NCBI GenBank assembly: GCA_035699745.1
Contig: DASSPH010000104.1
Span: forward strand, 1-64,000
Direction: 5' to 3'
Length of the DNA: 64,000 bases
From: Vicinamibacterales bacterium
Lineage (GTDB): Bacteria > Acidobacteriota > Vicinamibacteria > Vicinamibacterales > 2-12-FULL-66-21
Part shown: one piece after another, positions 16,880 through 25,946 of the stretch
Layout of the letters: every line of letters starts with the position of its first letter
Numbering within the stretch: position 1 is the first letter of the stretch
Made by a program: the position numbers and the translations under genes
Notes under the pieces: model-generated
Seen by the model: the letters and a program-made list of their open reading frames with translations, nothing else
Databases searched by the model: none
What the model was told of the DNA's origin: nothing

Positions 16880-19800
16880 TCAAAAACTGAACCTGATCGC
16901 CCCCTGCATGATGCGCGCGGCTCGCGCCGCCGTGGCCTGGCCGAACGAGGCGTTGACCAGCTCCCCTTGCGGGTTGAACTGCGCGTTGGTGTTGATGTCG
17001 GACCAGTTCACCTGGTTGAACAGGTTGTAGACCTCCCACCGGAACTGAAGGCGCTTGCTCCCGCCCAGGGAGAAGTTCTTGAACGCCGACAGGTTGGTGT
17101 TGACGATGCCGGGCAGCTGGAAGAACGTGCGGGGGGCGTTGCCGATGTCGCCGCGCCCCGTCAACCGGCTGAACGCCGCGGCATTGAGGAAGCTCCCGGT
17201 GCCGCCGGGCGTCGGATCGCAGTTGCCGCTGGTGCAGCGGACCTCGCCGGTGATCCTCGGCCGCGTGCCGCCATCGCCGCCGGTGAAATCGACGTTGTCG
17301 GTGGTGCTGGTGCTCGCCCCCGACCAGTCGCCGCTGACCAGCGCGGTGTCCCCCGAGACCTGCCAGCCGTCGAGCAGACCGCGCGTCAGCGCGTTGTTCC
17401 ACAACCGGCTGCCGCCGGGCACGTCCCACGTGTAGCTGACGATCAGGTTGTGGAACTGGGTCGCGCCGTCCGGGCTCTCGTTCCAGGCCTTGCCGGGGCG
17501 AAGCGGGTTGAAGCTGGTGCCGTCGCTCACCGTCTTCGCGAGCGTATAGGCCACCGCGAACTGCAGGCCGCGGATGTACCGGCGATTCAGCTGCACCTGC
17601 AGCGAGTTGTAGTGCGCGCGGCCGAAGTGCGAGCGGATGGTGATGGCCTGGTACCCGAGATACGGCCGCAGGAACTCGGCCGGCTTGGCCGTCGCCGGGT
17701 TCCGGGGATCGGCGTTCTGCGGGTTGACGTCGACGAACCGCGCGCCGTCGGGCACCGGGTTGATGTTGGTCTCCATCTCGCCGTTGCGCATCTGGAAGCC
17801 GGCGTAGGTCACGTCGAGCACGGTCCCCCAGCCAAGCTCGCGCGAGACGCCCGCCGAGTAGTTGTAGCTCTTCGGCGTCTTCGCGTCCCGCTCGATCCCG
17901 AACACCGCGCTCGGCCGGTTGGCGAACGCGCCCTGCGCCCCCACCGCCAGCAGCGTGTCCATCGTCCCGTAGATGATGCTCGGCGTGTTCTGCGCCGGCG
18001 GGTTGCGTGCCATCGCGTCCATGCCGTTCGCGTTCACGTGGGGGTTGTGGTACAGGCCGGCGCTGGCATGCAGCGCCGTCCGGCCGCCGTCCAGGTCCCA
18101 CGCCACGCCCAGGCGCGGCTCCGGCTCGATCCCCTGGCTGTCGCGGAATCCCTTCGGATAGTTCGGCTCGTCGTTCGTCACCATGCCGCTGTACCGATCG
18201 CCGCTGTTCGGCACGAACGTGCCGACGAAGATGTTGGGCAGCGTCTGTCCGGTGACCGGGTCCAGCGCGACGTTGACGCCGTTGACCCGCGCCGGCTGGT
18301 ACAGGCGCGCCACTTTCGACGCGTCGTAGCGCTCGGGCACGAACACCGCCGCCGGCTGGGTCGACCACCACGGCGTGTACCACAGGAACCGCACGCCGTA
18401 GTCGAAGGTCAGCCGCCGCGAGGCCTTCCACGTGTCCTGGACGTAGAACTCCGCGATGTTGCGGCGCCCCTTGACCTCGGAGAACGCGTCGATCTCGGTG
18501 TAGTTGTTGAACGAGCCGATGAGCGCGTTGGCATAGCTGTGGTTGGTGTCGAACGGATTGTTCACGTCGGTGTTGAAGGCGAACTGGCCCGCCCACGGGC
18601 CGGCGCCGACCCCGCCGTTCCCCTCGGAGTTGCGCGACTCCTCGAAGTACATCCCGCTCTTGATCGAGTGGCGGCCGCGAATCCAGGTCAGGTTGCCGCG
18701 CACCGACGTCAGCCAGGCTTCTCCCTGATCGACGAGCCGGTTGTCGAAGGTGAAGTTCGGCGAATTCGGCACGTTGAAGGTGACCTTGGGAATGACGTTG
18801 CGCGGATTCAGCTCGGGATGAAACTGCCCCAGCGTGAATCCGACCTTGGTGCGGTCGATGCGGTCCCAGTCGGCTTGGGTGAGCGGATAGAACTGCTCGG
18901 TCTGCTGACGGGTGCCGAAGTCGACGTCGGCAACGAGATTCGACCGCAGGATCTTCGTGTAGTTCGCGCTCGCGCCGCGGTCCGTGTTCAGGTAGTGCGT
19001 GTTGAAGAAGCCCCACTTCGCGGGCCCGGCGGTGATTTCGCTGCCGCGCTGATCCGAGTACCAGTCCTTGAACGTGAAATAGAAGCTGTCGGCGTTGGTC
19101 GGCCGCCAGTCGACGCGGGCGATGTTGTTCAGCTTCGGGTTCTCGGCATTCTCCTGGGTCGTGTAGTTGAACTGCCCGCGGGTGAACGTGCGATCGAAGT
19201 TGTTGGCGCGCGGCAGCATGTTGAGCAGCGCGCGGCCGTTCGGGTTGATGCGATTGGCGGGGATGATGTTGCCGGGGAAGCATCCAGGCCCCCCCGTGAC
19301 CGCGTTGCACGGCGCGCCCGACTGCGGATCCCGGATGAAGATCAGGCGCCCCTGCGCGTCGAGCGTCTGCGAGAAGTCGCCGCGCATCTCGGCGTCGGTC
19401 GGCATCGTCCAGTTCCGCGCGTCCGCGGGGCGGTTCACCAGCGGCGCTTCGAACGAGTAGAAGAAGAACAGCTTCTTGCTCACCCCGGGAACCGGGCCGC
19501 CGAGGTTGGCGCCGTAGGTGTTGAACCGGTAGCGCGGCTTCTTGATGTTGTTCCGGTTGTTGAAGAACGAGTTGGCGTTGAACGCCTCGTTGCGGACGTA
19601 GTAGTAGAGGTTGCCGGCGTAATTCGAGCTGCCGCTCTTGGTGACGATCTGCACCTGGCCGCCGCCGGCGCGGCCGTACTCCGCGCGATAGGAGTTCAGC
19701 AGCACCCGCACTTCCGCCACCGCGTCGAGGTTGATCTGCTGCGCCATCAGGCCGCTGTTCCCCACCTCGTTGGAGATGACGCCGTCGGTGATGACGTTGC

Positions 19801-20386
19801 TCCAGTCCCGCCGCGCGCCGCCGACGTTCGGCACCGACGTGCCGAAGTTCATGCCCAGCGAATCGACCGTGTTCTCGTAGCGGACGCCCGGCAGCAGCCG
19901 CATGATCGACGTCACGTCGCGGCCGAGCACCTGGATCTGCTCGATCTGTTTGGCGGTGATCAGGCCGCTGTGCTGCGTCTCGGCGGTGTTGACGTAGGTG
20001 CCGCGCGACTCCACGGTGATGGTCTCGCCGACGTTGCCAATCTCCAGCGTCAGGTTCGCGACCGCGAGGCGCTCGCCGGCGCTGAGGACGATGTTCTTGC
20101 GCTCGAGGGTGCGGAAGCTCTGCAGCGCGATGCGCAGGGTGTACTGGCCGGGCTGCAGGTTGGTGACGAGGAAGTCCCCGTCGGCACCGCTGACGGTCGT
20201 CCGCGTCTCGTCAGTGGCTTCGTTGCGGACCGTCACCGTCGCACCGGGAATGACCCGCCCCTGCTGATCGACGACCGAGCCCGACATCGTTCCCGTGACT
20301 GTCTGCGCCGACGCAGCTCCCGCAAACAGGAGCGCCGCGAGGAGCACTGCAGGGACCCGGAACGCGCCGCACTGCGAATTGGACAT
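16880..20386 (-). CDS. TonB-dependent receptor, Oar-like, with N-terminal carboxypeptidase-regulatory domain
   Basis: A 1168-residue outer-membrane receptor. The signal peptide ends near AGAASAQ (residues 22-28). A carboxypeptidase-regulatory-like domain covers about 30-115 (GSVVDQQGRVIPGATVTVRN; GDFLVTNLQPGQYTLRI). The plug covers about 125-245 (VLGRDVTSIMRLLPGV; AEYGRAGGGQVQIVTKSGSS). A large barrel follows and ends in the outer-membrane signature IRFSF. An AGGAGG site 5 bp before the ATG fixes the start. Such Oar-like receptors in Acidobacteriota are numerous and are usually assigned to uptake of oligosaccharides or metal complexes; the substrate here is unknown. It heads the operon with ThuA and the giant dehydrogenase, under the inverted-repeat operator at 20421-20446. 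Confidence 0.94.
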   Translation of the reverse strand: MSNSQCGAFRVPAVLLAALLFAGAASAQTVTGTMSGSVVDQQGRVIPGATVTVRNEATDETRTTVSGADGDFLVTNLQPGQYTLRIALQSFRTLERKNIVLSAGERLAVANLTLEIGNVGETITVESRGTYVNTAETQHSGLITAKQIEQIQVLGRDVTSIMRLLPGVRYENTVDSLGMNFGTSVPNVGGARRDWSNVITDGVISNEVGNSGLMAQQINLDAVAEVRVLLNSYRAEYGRAGGGQVQIVTKSGSSNYAGNLYYYVRNEAFNANSFFNNRNNIKKPRYRFNTYGANLGGPVPGVSKKLFFFYSFEAPLVNRPADARNWTMPTDAEMRGDFSQTLDAQGRLIFIRDPQSGAPCNAVTGGPGCFPGNIIPANRINPNGRALLNMLPRANNFDRTFTRGQFNYTTQENAENPKLNNIARVDWRPTNADSFYFTFKDWYSDQRGSEITAGPAKWGFFNTHYLNTDRGASANYTKILRSNLVADVDFGTRQQTEQFYPLTQADWDRIDRTKVGFTLGQFHPELNPRNVIPKVTFNVPNSPNFTFDNRLVDQGEAWLTSVRGNLTWIRGRHSIKSGMYFEESRNSEGNGGVGAGPWAGQFAFNTDVNNPFDTNHSYANALIGSFNNYTEIDAFSEVKGRRNIAEFYVQDTWKASRRLTFDYGVRFLWYTPWWSTQPAAVFVPERYDASKVARLYQPARVNGVNVALDPVTGQTLPNIFVGTFVPNSGDRYSGMVTNDEPNYPKGFRDSQGIEPEPRLGVAWDLDGGRTALHASAGLYHNPHVNANGMDAMARNPPAQNTPSIIYGTMDTLLAVGAQGAFANRPSAVFGIERDAKTPKSYNYSAGVSRELGWGTVLDVTYAGFQMRNGEMETNINPVPDGARFVDVNPQNADPRNPATAKPAEFLRPYLGYQAITIRSHFGRAHYNSLQVQLNRRYIRGLQFAVAYTLAKTVSDGTSFNPLRPGKAWNESPDGATQFHNLIVSYTWDVPGGSRLWNNALTRGLLDGWQVSGDTALVSGDWSGASTSTTDNVDFTGGDGGTRPRITGEVRCTSGNCDPTPGGTGSFLNAAAFSRLTGRGDIGNAPRTFFQLPGIVNTNLSAFKNFSLGGSKRLQFRWEVYNLFNQVNWSDINTNAQFNPQGELVNASFGQATAARAARIMQGAIRFSF

Positions 20387-20409
20387 GTCGCCTCCTGAAT
20401 GGAGGGAAC

Positions 20410-20446
20410 GTCATATCCGGCTTTACCGTTAAAGTAAACGGTAAAG
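20410..20446 (-). promoter_or_regulatory. Promoter overlapped by perfect 10+10 bp inverted-repeat operator
   Basis: Arms CTTTACCGTT (20421-20430) and AACGGTAAAG (20437-20446) are exact inverse complements separated by 6 bp. On the minus strand a -35-like TTTACT (20438-20433) lies within this palindrome. It is followed after exactly 17 bp by a -10-like TATGAC (20415-20410). The TonB receptor ATG is 24 bp further. A dimeric repressor bound here would block the promoter. The regulator is not encoded in this window as far as I can tell. Confidence 0.7.
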
Positions 20447-20474
20447 TTGCGGTGGGGGGAGCGCCTCAGGGGTA

Positions 20475-20499
20475 CGCCCCGCCGCCGGGGTCCGGGGCG
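20475..20499 (-). terminator. Possible hairpin after the ABC-2 operon
   Basis: CGCCCCG (20475-20481) pairs with CGGGGCG (20493-20499), immediately after the stop of the last permease gene on the minus strand. No T-tract follows, so factor-independent termination is uncertain. It may simply separate the efflux operon from the receptor promoter. Confidence 0.35.
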
Positions 20500-20500
20500 G

Positions 20501-21607
20501 TCACCCCGTGCGCTTGTGGCTCCGTGCGACCGCGAGCGTCAGGACCACGCCACCCCAGGCGGCGAGCGCCGCGGCCTGGGGCCACAGCAGGTCGAGTCCA
20601 ATCCCCTTCAGAAAGATGCCCCTGACGATCACCAGAAAGTAGCGCAGCGGGATCACGTACGTCGCGTACTGGATCACCCGCGGCATGTTCTCGATCGGAA
20701 AGATGAAGTCCGACAGGTAGATCATCGGCGTCAGAAAGAAGAACGTCGCCGTCATCATCGCCTGCTGCTGCGTGTCGGAGATCGTCGAGATCAGCAGGCC
20801 GAGACCGAGCGTGCAGATCACGTACAGCATGCTCGTGCCGAGCAGCAGCGCGAAGCTGCCGCGGAACGGGACTTCGAACCAGAGCACCGCGACGGCGGTC
20901 ACCAGCAGCACGTCGATGAACGCGATCACCCCGTACGGCAGCAGCTTGCCCACGATCAGCTCCCAGCGGCGCAGCGGCGTCACGTTCAATTGCTCCAGCG
21001 TGCCCAGCTCCTTCTCGCGGACGATCGCCATGGCGGCCAGGTTGGCGGTGACGAGCAACAGCAGCAGCGCCAGCACGCCGGGGATCATGAAGAAGCGGCT
21101 CTCCAACTGGGGGTTGAACCACACGCGCACGCGCAGATCGATGACCGGCGCCGCCGTCGTGAGCCCGGCCGCCGCCGCGGCGTACTCCCCCACCAGGGCC
21201 GTCGCATAGCCGAGCGCCACCGTCGTCGAATTCGAGTCCGAGCCGTCCGCGACGAGCTGCAGCGACACCGGCTCGGCGGCCGCCACCGCGGCGCCGTATC
21301 CCGGCGGGATCGCCAGCGCCAGCCAGGCATCGCCGCGCTGGAGAAACGGATCCACCTCGCGCACGGTCGTCACCGCGCCGATCACCGTGAAGTTCCCCGA
21401 CCCCTCGAACCGTGCGATGAGGTCGCGGCTCGCCGGTGAACGGTCGCCGTCCGCCACGATCACCGGCACGTCCCGGACATCCGTCGTCGCCGCGTAGCCG
21501 AGCATGGTCAACTGGATGATCGGCGCGACGATGACGATGCCGAAGAGCCGCGGGTTCTGGCGCAGCTCGAGGAACTCCTTCCACACGAGGCGGCGCAGGC
21601 GCTGCAT
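20501..21607 (-). CDS. ABC-2 type transporter permease (second of pair)
   Basis: A 368-residue inner-membrane permease of the YhhJ/YbhR type. Helix 1 lies at about 22-40 (RLFGIVIVAPIIQLTMLGYA). An extracytoplasmic domain of about 150 residues follows, then five helices in the C-terminal half (GVLALLLLLVTANLAAMAIV; the motif REKELGTLEQLNVTPLRRWE; LVIVRGIFLKG near the end). It overlaps the upstream permease stop by one base (TGATG), so it is translationally coupled. With its sister it should form a heterodimeric channel powered by the two ATPases of the operon. It is the last gene of the TetR-led efflux operon. Confidence 0.95.
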   Translation of the reverse strand: MQRLRRLVWKEFLELRQNPRLFGIVIVAPIIQLTMLGYAATTDVRDVPVIVADGDRSPASRDLIARFEGSGNFTVIGAVTTVREVDPFLQRGDAWLALAIPPGYGAAVAAAEPVSLQLVADGSDSNSTTVALGYATALVGEYAAAAAGLTTAAPVIDLRVRVWFNPQLESRFFMIPGVLALLLLLVTANLAAMAIVREKELGTLEQLNVTPLRRWELIVGKLLPYGVIAFIDVLLVTAVAVLWFEVPFRGSFALLLGTSMLYVICTLGLGLLISTISDTQQQAMMTATFFFLTPMIYLSDFIFPIENMPRVIQYATYVIPLRYFLVIVRGIFLKGIGLDLLWPQAAALAAWGGVVLTLAVARSHKRTG

Positions 21608-22713
21608 CAGTGCCTCTCCCGGGCGAGGCGCACCGCGGCGAGCGCGAGCATGGCCAGCGCGTAGATGGACAGCGCCAGCATCTGCGGCCAGAGAAGCTGC
21701 AGCGGCGTCCCCTTGAGGACGATGCCGCGGAGCGCGATCAGGAAGTAGCGCGCGGGCACCCCGTACGTGATCACCTGCAGCGCGTGCGGCATGCTCGAGA
21801 TCGGGAAGATGAATCCCGAGAGCATCAGCGTCGGCAGAAAGGACGTGAGCATCGCGGCCTGGAAGGCGACCTGCTGCGTGTCGGCGACGGTGGAGATCAG
21901 CAGCCCGGTGCCGAGCGCGCCGGCGATGAACAGCGACAGCGCCAGCAGCAGGGCGAGCCAGTTGCCGCGCATCGGCAGGCCGAAGAGGAGCATCGCGGCG
22001 CCGATGATCAGCCCGGCGGAGGCGAGCGAAATGAAGAAATAGGGAATGCTCTTGCCGACCACGAACGAGAACGTGTCGATCGGCGCCATGCGGACCTGTT
22101 CGATGGTGCCGCTCTCCTTCTCACGGACGATCGACAGCGCGGTGGAGATCACCGCGGTGATCATCAGGATGTAGGCGATCAGCCCGGGAACGAGGAAGAG
22201 CGTGCTGCGCAGCTCGGGGTTGTACCAGATCCGCGGCTCCACGGCGATGAGCGCCGCCGGGACCGAACCGGGCGCCAGCGCGGCGCCGGCGCCGCGGGCG
22301 ATGTTGCCGGCGTAGCCCATCACCGTGGTCGCGGTGTTGGCGTTGTCGCCGTCGATGATCATCTGCACCTGCGGCGCGCGTCCGGCGGCGAGGTCGCGGC
22401 CGAACCCTTCCGGGATCACCAGCGCCGCCCGGGCGCGGTTCAGATCGAGCAGGCGATCGAGCTCCTCCGGCGCGTACACGTCCGCCACGCGATCGAAGTA
22501 GCCCGAGTTGACGAAGGCGGAGACCAGCGCGCGGCTCTCGGGCGTCGCGTCGCGATCCTGCACCGCCAGGGCGATGTGGCGGATGTCCCAGTTGAGCGCG
22601 TAGCCGTAGAGCAGCAGGAAGAAGGCGGGCACGAAGATGATCGTCGTGAGCGTGCGCCGATCGCGCGAGATCTGCCGCAGCTCCTTCCGATAGACCGCCA
22701 GCGCTCTGGTCAT
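21607..22713 (-). CDS. ABC-2 type transporter permease (first of pair)
   Basis: A 368-residue permease closely similar in layout to its downstream sister. Helix 1 contains TIIFVPAFFLLLYGYALNW and is followed by a periplasmic domain. The conserved cytoplasmic motif REKESGTIEQVRMAPIDTF and C-terminal helices follow (FLPTLMLSGFIFPISSMPHA; YFLIALRGIVLKGTPLQLLW). The family usually pairs with an HlyD-type adaptor and a double or paired ATPase, and both are present here. The start overlaps the upstream ATPase stop by 4 bp (ATGA). It is probably an exporter of a hydrophobic or toxic compound. Confidence 0.95.
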   Translation of the reverse strand: MTRALAVYRKELRQISRDRRTLTTIIFVPAFFLLLYGYALNWDIRHIALAVQDRDATPESRALVSAFVNSGYFDRVADVYAPEELDRLLDLNRARAALVIPEGFGRDLAAGRAPQVQMIIDGDNANTATTVMGYAGNIARGAGAALAPGSVPAALIAVEPRIWYNPELRSTLFLVPGLIAYILMITAVISTALSIVREKESGTIEQVRMAPIDTFSFVVGKSIPYFFISLASAGLIIGAAMLLFGLPMRGNWLALLLALSLFIAGALGTGLLISTVADTQQVAFQAAMLTSFLPTLMLSGFIFPISSMPHALQVITYGVPARYFLIALRGIVLKGTPLQLLWPQMLALSIYALAMLALAAVRLARERH

Positions 22714-23708
22714 GGGTGTCGCGAGGGGCCTGGCTTCCCGGGCTGCGCGGACGGCTCCGCCGCTGCCGCTCGTTCGCTGCGATCGATGACGTCCAGGAAG
22801 ACGTCCTCGAGCGACGGCGCGACGGCGGCGATTCCCTCGACGGCGACCCCGGCGCGCGCGAGCTGCTGTTCCACGCGCCCCGGCGTCACGTCGGCGCTGC
22901 GCAGGACGGCGTGGACCGCGGTGCCGAACAGGCTGGTCTTCTCCACGTCAGGCAGCCCATCCAGCACACGCATCGCCTCGACCGAGTCGGCGGCACGCAC
23001 TTCGACGATCGGACGTCCGGCGAAGATCTGCTTCACTTCCGTGGTCGTGCCGATCACCGCGAGGCGTCCGGCGTGAATCAGCGCGACGCGGTGGCAGCGT
23101 TCGGCCTCGTCCAGGTAGTGCGTGGTCACGAGCACCGTCACGCCATCCGAGGCGAGCGCGTCGATCAGCCGCCAGAACTGGCGCCGGGAGAGCGGATCCA
23201 CGCCTCCGGTCGGTTCGTCCAGGAACAGAATCGCCGGCTCGTGCAGGATGGCGCAGCCGAGCGCGAGCCGCTGCCGCCAGCCGCCGGCGAGATCCCGCGC
23301 CAGCGTCGATTCGCGTCCGGCGAGCCCCGCCATCTCGATGACGAAGCGGCGGCGCGCCTCCAGCTTCGCGGCGTCGAGGCCGTACACGCCGCCGAAGAAC
23401 CTGATGTTCTGGTCGACGGTCAGCAGCTCGTACAGCGAGAAGCGCTGCGACATGTAGCCGATGCGGCGCTTGACCCCTTCGGGATCGCGCGTGACGTCGA
23501 CGCCGCCGACCAGCGCCGTTCCCGATGTCGGCTTCAACAGCCCGCACAGCATGCGGATCGTGGTGGACTTCCCCGCGCCGTTGCTGCCGAGGAAGCCGAA
23601 CACCTCGCCGCGGCGCACGTCGAAGCTCACCCGATCGACGGCGACGAACCCGCCGAAGCGGCGGGTCAGATCGCGGACGGCGATCGCCGCCGGTTCACTT
23701 GCGGCCAA
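22710..23708 (-). CDS. ABC transporter ATP-binding protein (ABC-2 efflux, second ATPase)
   Basis: A 332-residue ATPase. Walker A is GSNGAGKST, the Q-loop region GYMSQRFSLYELLTV, Walker B ILFLDEPTGGVDPLSRRQFW and the switch histidine TTHYLDEAERC. The signature motif reads AGGWRQRLALG rather than LSGG, a common deviation in this subfamily. The C-terminal part after about residue 225 is the usual accessory domain. The start appears to be TTG at 23708, inside the end of the TolC-like gene (14 bp overlap); no better codon lies before the conserved region. It acts with the other ATPase and the two permeases of the operon. Confidence 0.94.
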   Translation of the reverse strand: MAASEPAAIAVRDLTRRFGGFVAVDRVSFDVRRGEVFGFLGSNGAGKSTTIRMLCGLLKPTSGTALVGGVDVTRDPEGVKRRIGYMSQRFSLYELLTVDQNIRFFGGVYGLDAAKLEARRRFVIEMAGLAGRESTLARDLAGGWRQRLALGCAILHEPAILFLDEPTGGVDPLSRRQFWRLIDALASDGVTVLVTTHYLDEAERCHRVALIHAGRLAVIGTTTEVKQIFAGRPIVEVRAADSVEAMRVLDGLPDVEKTSLFGTAVHAVLRSADVTPGRVEQQLARAGVAVEGIAAVAPSLEDVFLDVIDRSERAAAAEPSAQPGKPGPSRHP

Positions 23709-25014
23709 CGGCCCTCTCCAACCGCGCTTCCGCCAGGCGGACGCCGGCGATCGCGCGCGTGCGATCGAGCTCGGCCTGCAGCCGCGCGATCAACGCGTCG
23801 AGCACTTCCGTGCTCGTGAGCACGCCCGCCCGGTAGCGCTCGCCGACGACGCGCTCGGCCTCGACCGCGGCGCGGACGCCGTCGTCCGCGGCGACGACCG
23901 CCTGGCGGCTCGACTCGAGCTCCAGCGCGCGCGCCCGCACCTCGAAGGTGACCTGCCGGTCGAACTCGGTGACGCGGGTGCGAAGCGCCGCGGCTGCGGC
24001 GGAGGCTTCGCCGTGCTCGGCGGCGCGCCGTCCGCCGTCCCACAGCGTCCAGGACACGTTGAAAGACGCGTCCCACGCGGTCTTCCAGTCGCGCGCGCGC
24101 GGGAAGATGCGTGGATTCGGCCGGGCGTAGTCGTAGCCGCCGCCGATGCCGATCTGCGGACGGCCGGCCGCCGCCGCCGCAGCGGCGCGGGCGTCGGCCG
24201 ACGCGGCCCGCTGCTCGAGCCCGTGCCGCTCGGCCCTCGCCCGCAGGGCCTCGGTGACCAGCGCCGCGGTCGCCGGGAGCGCCGGCGCGGCGGGGCGATC
24301 CGCTGCGGCGGCGGGCGCCACGGTGACGGTGTCGCGCCCGGTGAGCCGCGCCAGATCCGCCTCGGCGATGGCGCGCTGGTTGGCCGCTTCGAGCGCGAGC
24401 AGCCGCTGGTGCGAGGCCTGCGCCTCGGCGGAGGCGACGTCGTTCGGCGGCACCACTCCGGCGGCCAGGCGCGCGCGCACGTCGCTGACGTGCGCGTCGA
24501 CCGCCTCGAGCGACCGGCGCAGCACCGCTTCGGTCTCGCCCGCGGTGACGGCCGCCCAGTACGCGCGGGTGATCTCGAGCCGCAGATCGGCCCGCGCGGC
24601 GTCGACGTCGCTCGCGATGGCGCTCCGCTCGGCCCGCGCCGCGCGCTCGAGCGCGTCGGCGCGTCCGCCGGTGTAGATCGGCCATTGCAGATCGAGGCGC
24701 GCGCGATAGTTGTCGGGAATGTCCGGGTAGACGACCTGCGGCGCGCGGCCCGGCAGCGCGATCGCGAACTCGTCGACGTGGTTCGTGCGCGTGTATCCCC
24801 CCTGCAGCGCCACCAGCGGCCGCTCCGCGGCGCGGCGTCCGGCGATGGCAAAGTCCGCCGCCTCGGCGCGCGACTGCAGCTCGGCGAGCCGCTGGCTGTT
24901 GGCCAGCCCGTGCGCGATCGCTTCGTCCAGCGTCAGCGGAGCGGATGTCGAGGTCTGTGCGGCGGCAGCCGCCGGCACGAGCAGGCACAGACAGAGGACG
25001 GACGCGTGTCTCAT
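23695..25014 (-). CDS. TolC-family outer-membrane efflux protein
   Basis: A trimeric outer-membrane channel subunit of about 439 residues. The signal peptide (SVLCLCLLVPAAAAAQ) precedes LTLDEAIAHGLANSQRLAEL, the standard opening of an OEP domain. Two OEP repeats contain long alanine-rich coiled helices (AEAADFAIAGRRAAERPLVA; DLQWPIYTGGRADALERAAR; SWTLWDGGRRAAEHGEASAA). The ATG at 25014 is preferred because AGGTGA lies 6 bp upstream; a GTG three codons earlier overlaps the ATPase stop. It completes the tripartite pump by linking the HlyD-like adaptor to the outside. Confidence 0.94.
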   Translation of the reverse strand: MRHASVLCLCLLVPAAAAAQTSTSAPLTLDEAIAHGLANSQRLAELQSRAEAADFAIAGRRAAERPLVALQGGYTRTNHVDEFAIALPGRAPQVVYPDIPDNYRARLDLQWPIYTGGRADALERAARAERSAIASDVDAARADLRLEITRAYWAAVTAGETEAVLRRSLEAVDAHVSDVRARLAAGVVPPNDVASAEAQASHQRLLALEAANQRAIAEADLARLTGRDTVTVAPAAAADRPAAPALPATAALVTEALRARAERHGLEQRAASADARAAAAAAAGRPQIGIGGGYDYARPNPRIFPRARDWKTAWDASFNVSWTLWDGGRRAAEHGEASAAAAALRTRVTEFDRQVTFEVRARALELESSRQAVVAADDGVRAAVEAERVVGERYRAGVLTSTEVLDALIARLQAELDRTRAIAGVRLAEARLERAVGRK

Positions 25015-25019
25015 GGCGG

Positions 25020-25946
25020 TCACCTGGAGGTTGCGATCAGATCGATGAACACGTCCTCGAGCGAGGCGGTCACCGGACGGATGCCGACCGGCTGAATGCC
25101 GGCGGCGCGCAGCGCGCTGTCCACGGCGGCGATGGCCTCCGCCGGATCGGCCGACTGCAGGCGGACGTGGGCGCGGTCGCCGAACGACTGCACGTCGATC
25201 GCTCCGCGCGCCCGCGACAGCACGTCGAGCGGCGGCCGCGGCGCGTCGGCAATCACTTCCAGCATCTGACCGCCGAGCCGCGCCTGCAGCGACGCCGGCT
25301 CGTCGATCGCCAACAGCCGCCCCTCGTGCAGCAGCGCGACGCGCGCGCAGCGCTCCGCCTCGTCCAGGTACGGCGTCGCCATCACGATGGTCAGGCCGCG
25401 CGATCGGAACTCCGACAGCAGCTTCCAGAATTCCCGCCGCGACACGGGATCGACGCCGGTCGTCGGCTCGTCGAGGAGCAGCAGCCGCGGTTCGTGCACC
25501 AGCGTGCAGGCGAGCGCGAGCTTCTGCTTCATGCCGCCCGACAGCCGGTCCGCCCGGCGGCCGCGGAACGCCGTGAGCTGGGTCATCTGCAGCAGGCGAT
25601 CGCGCGCCGCGCCGTAGCCGCGCACCCCGTGGATCTCGGCGAAGAACGCGATGTTCTCGTCGATCGTGAGATCCCCGTAGAGGCTGAAGCGCTGCGACAG
25701 ATAGCCGACGTCGGCGGTGATCGCGCGATGCTCGCCGATCGGGTCGCGGCCGAAGATGCGGATCGTGCCGCCGTCGGGGCGCAGCAGCCCGCCCGCCAGG
25801 CGGATCGTCGTCGTCTTGCCCGCACCGTCGGGCCCGATCAGGCCGAACATCTCCCCCGGGCCGACGTCGAACGAGATCGCATTCAGCGCCGTCACCGCGC
25901 CGTAGCGGCGGGTGACGCCCGCGAACCGGATCGCGTCCGCGCTCAT
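25020..25946 (-). CDS. ABC transporter ATP-binding protein (ABC-2 efflux, first ATPase)
   Basis: A 308-residue ATPase. Walker A is GPDGAGKTT, the Q-loop region GYLSQRFSLYGDLTI, the signature LSGGMKQKLALA, Walker B LLLLDEPTTGVDPVSRREFW, and the H-loop region is MATPYLDEAERC. The usual switch histidine (TTH/STH) position reads ATP, so a histidine is missing at the expected place; its sister ATPase keeps TTH. Asymmetric paired ATPases with one degenerate site are known in ABC exporters. The ATG at 25946 overlaps the adaptor gene stop by 4 bp. A longer open frame upstream of this ATG is only the antisense-register shadow of the adaptor gene. Confidence 0.94.
   Translation of the reverse strand: MSADAIRFAGVTRRYGAVTALNAISFDVGPGEMFGLIGPDGAGKTTTIRLAGGLLRPDGGTIRIFGRDPIGEHRAITADVGYLSQRFSLYGDLTIDENIAFFAEIHGVRGYGAARDRLLQMTQLTAFRGRRADRLSGGMKQKLALACTLVHEPRLLLLDEPTTGVDPVSRREFWKLLSEFRSRGLTIVMATPYLDEAERCARVALLHEGRLLAIDEPASLQARLGGQMLEVIADAPRPPLDVLSRARGAIDVQSFGDRAHVRLQSADPAEAIAAVDSALRAAGIQPVGIRPVTASLEDVFIDLIATSR

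Noticed and set aside
16865-20398. Plus-strand frame of about 1177 codons
   Set aside because: Antisense to the TonB receptor, whose plug and barrel motifs are unmistakable.
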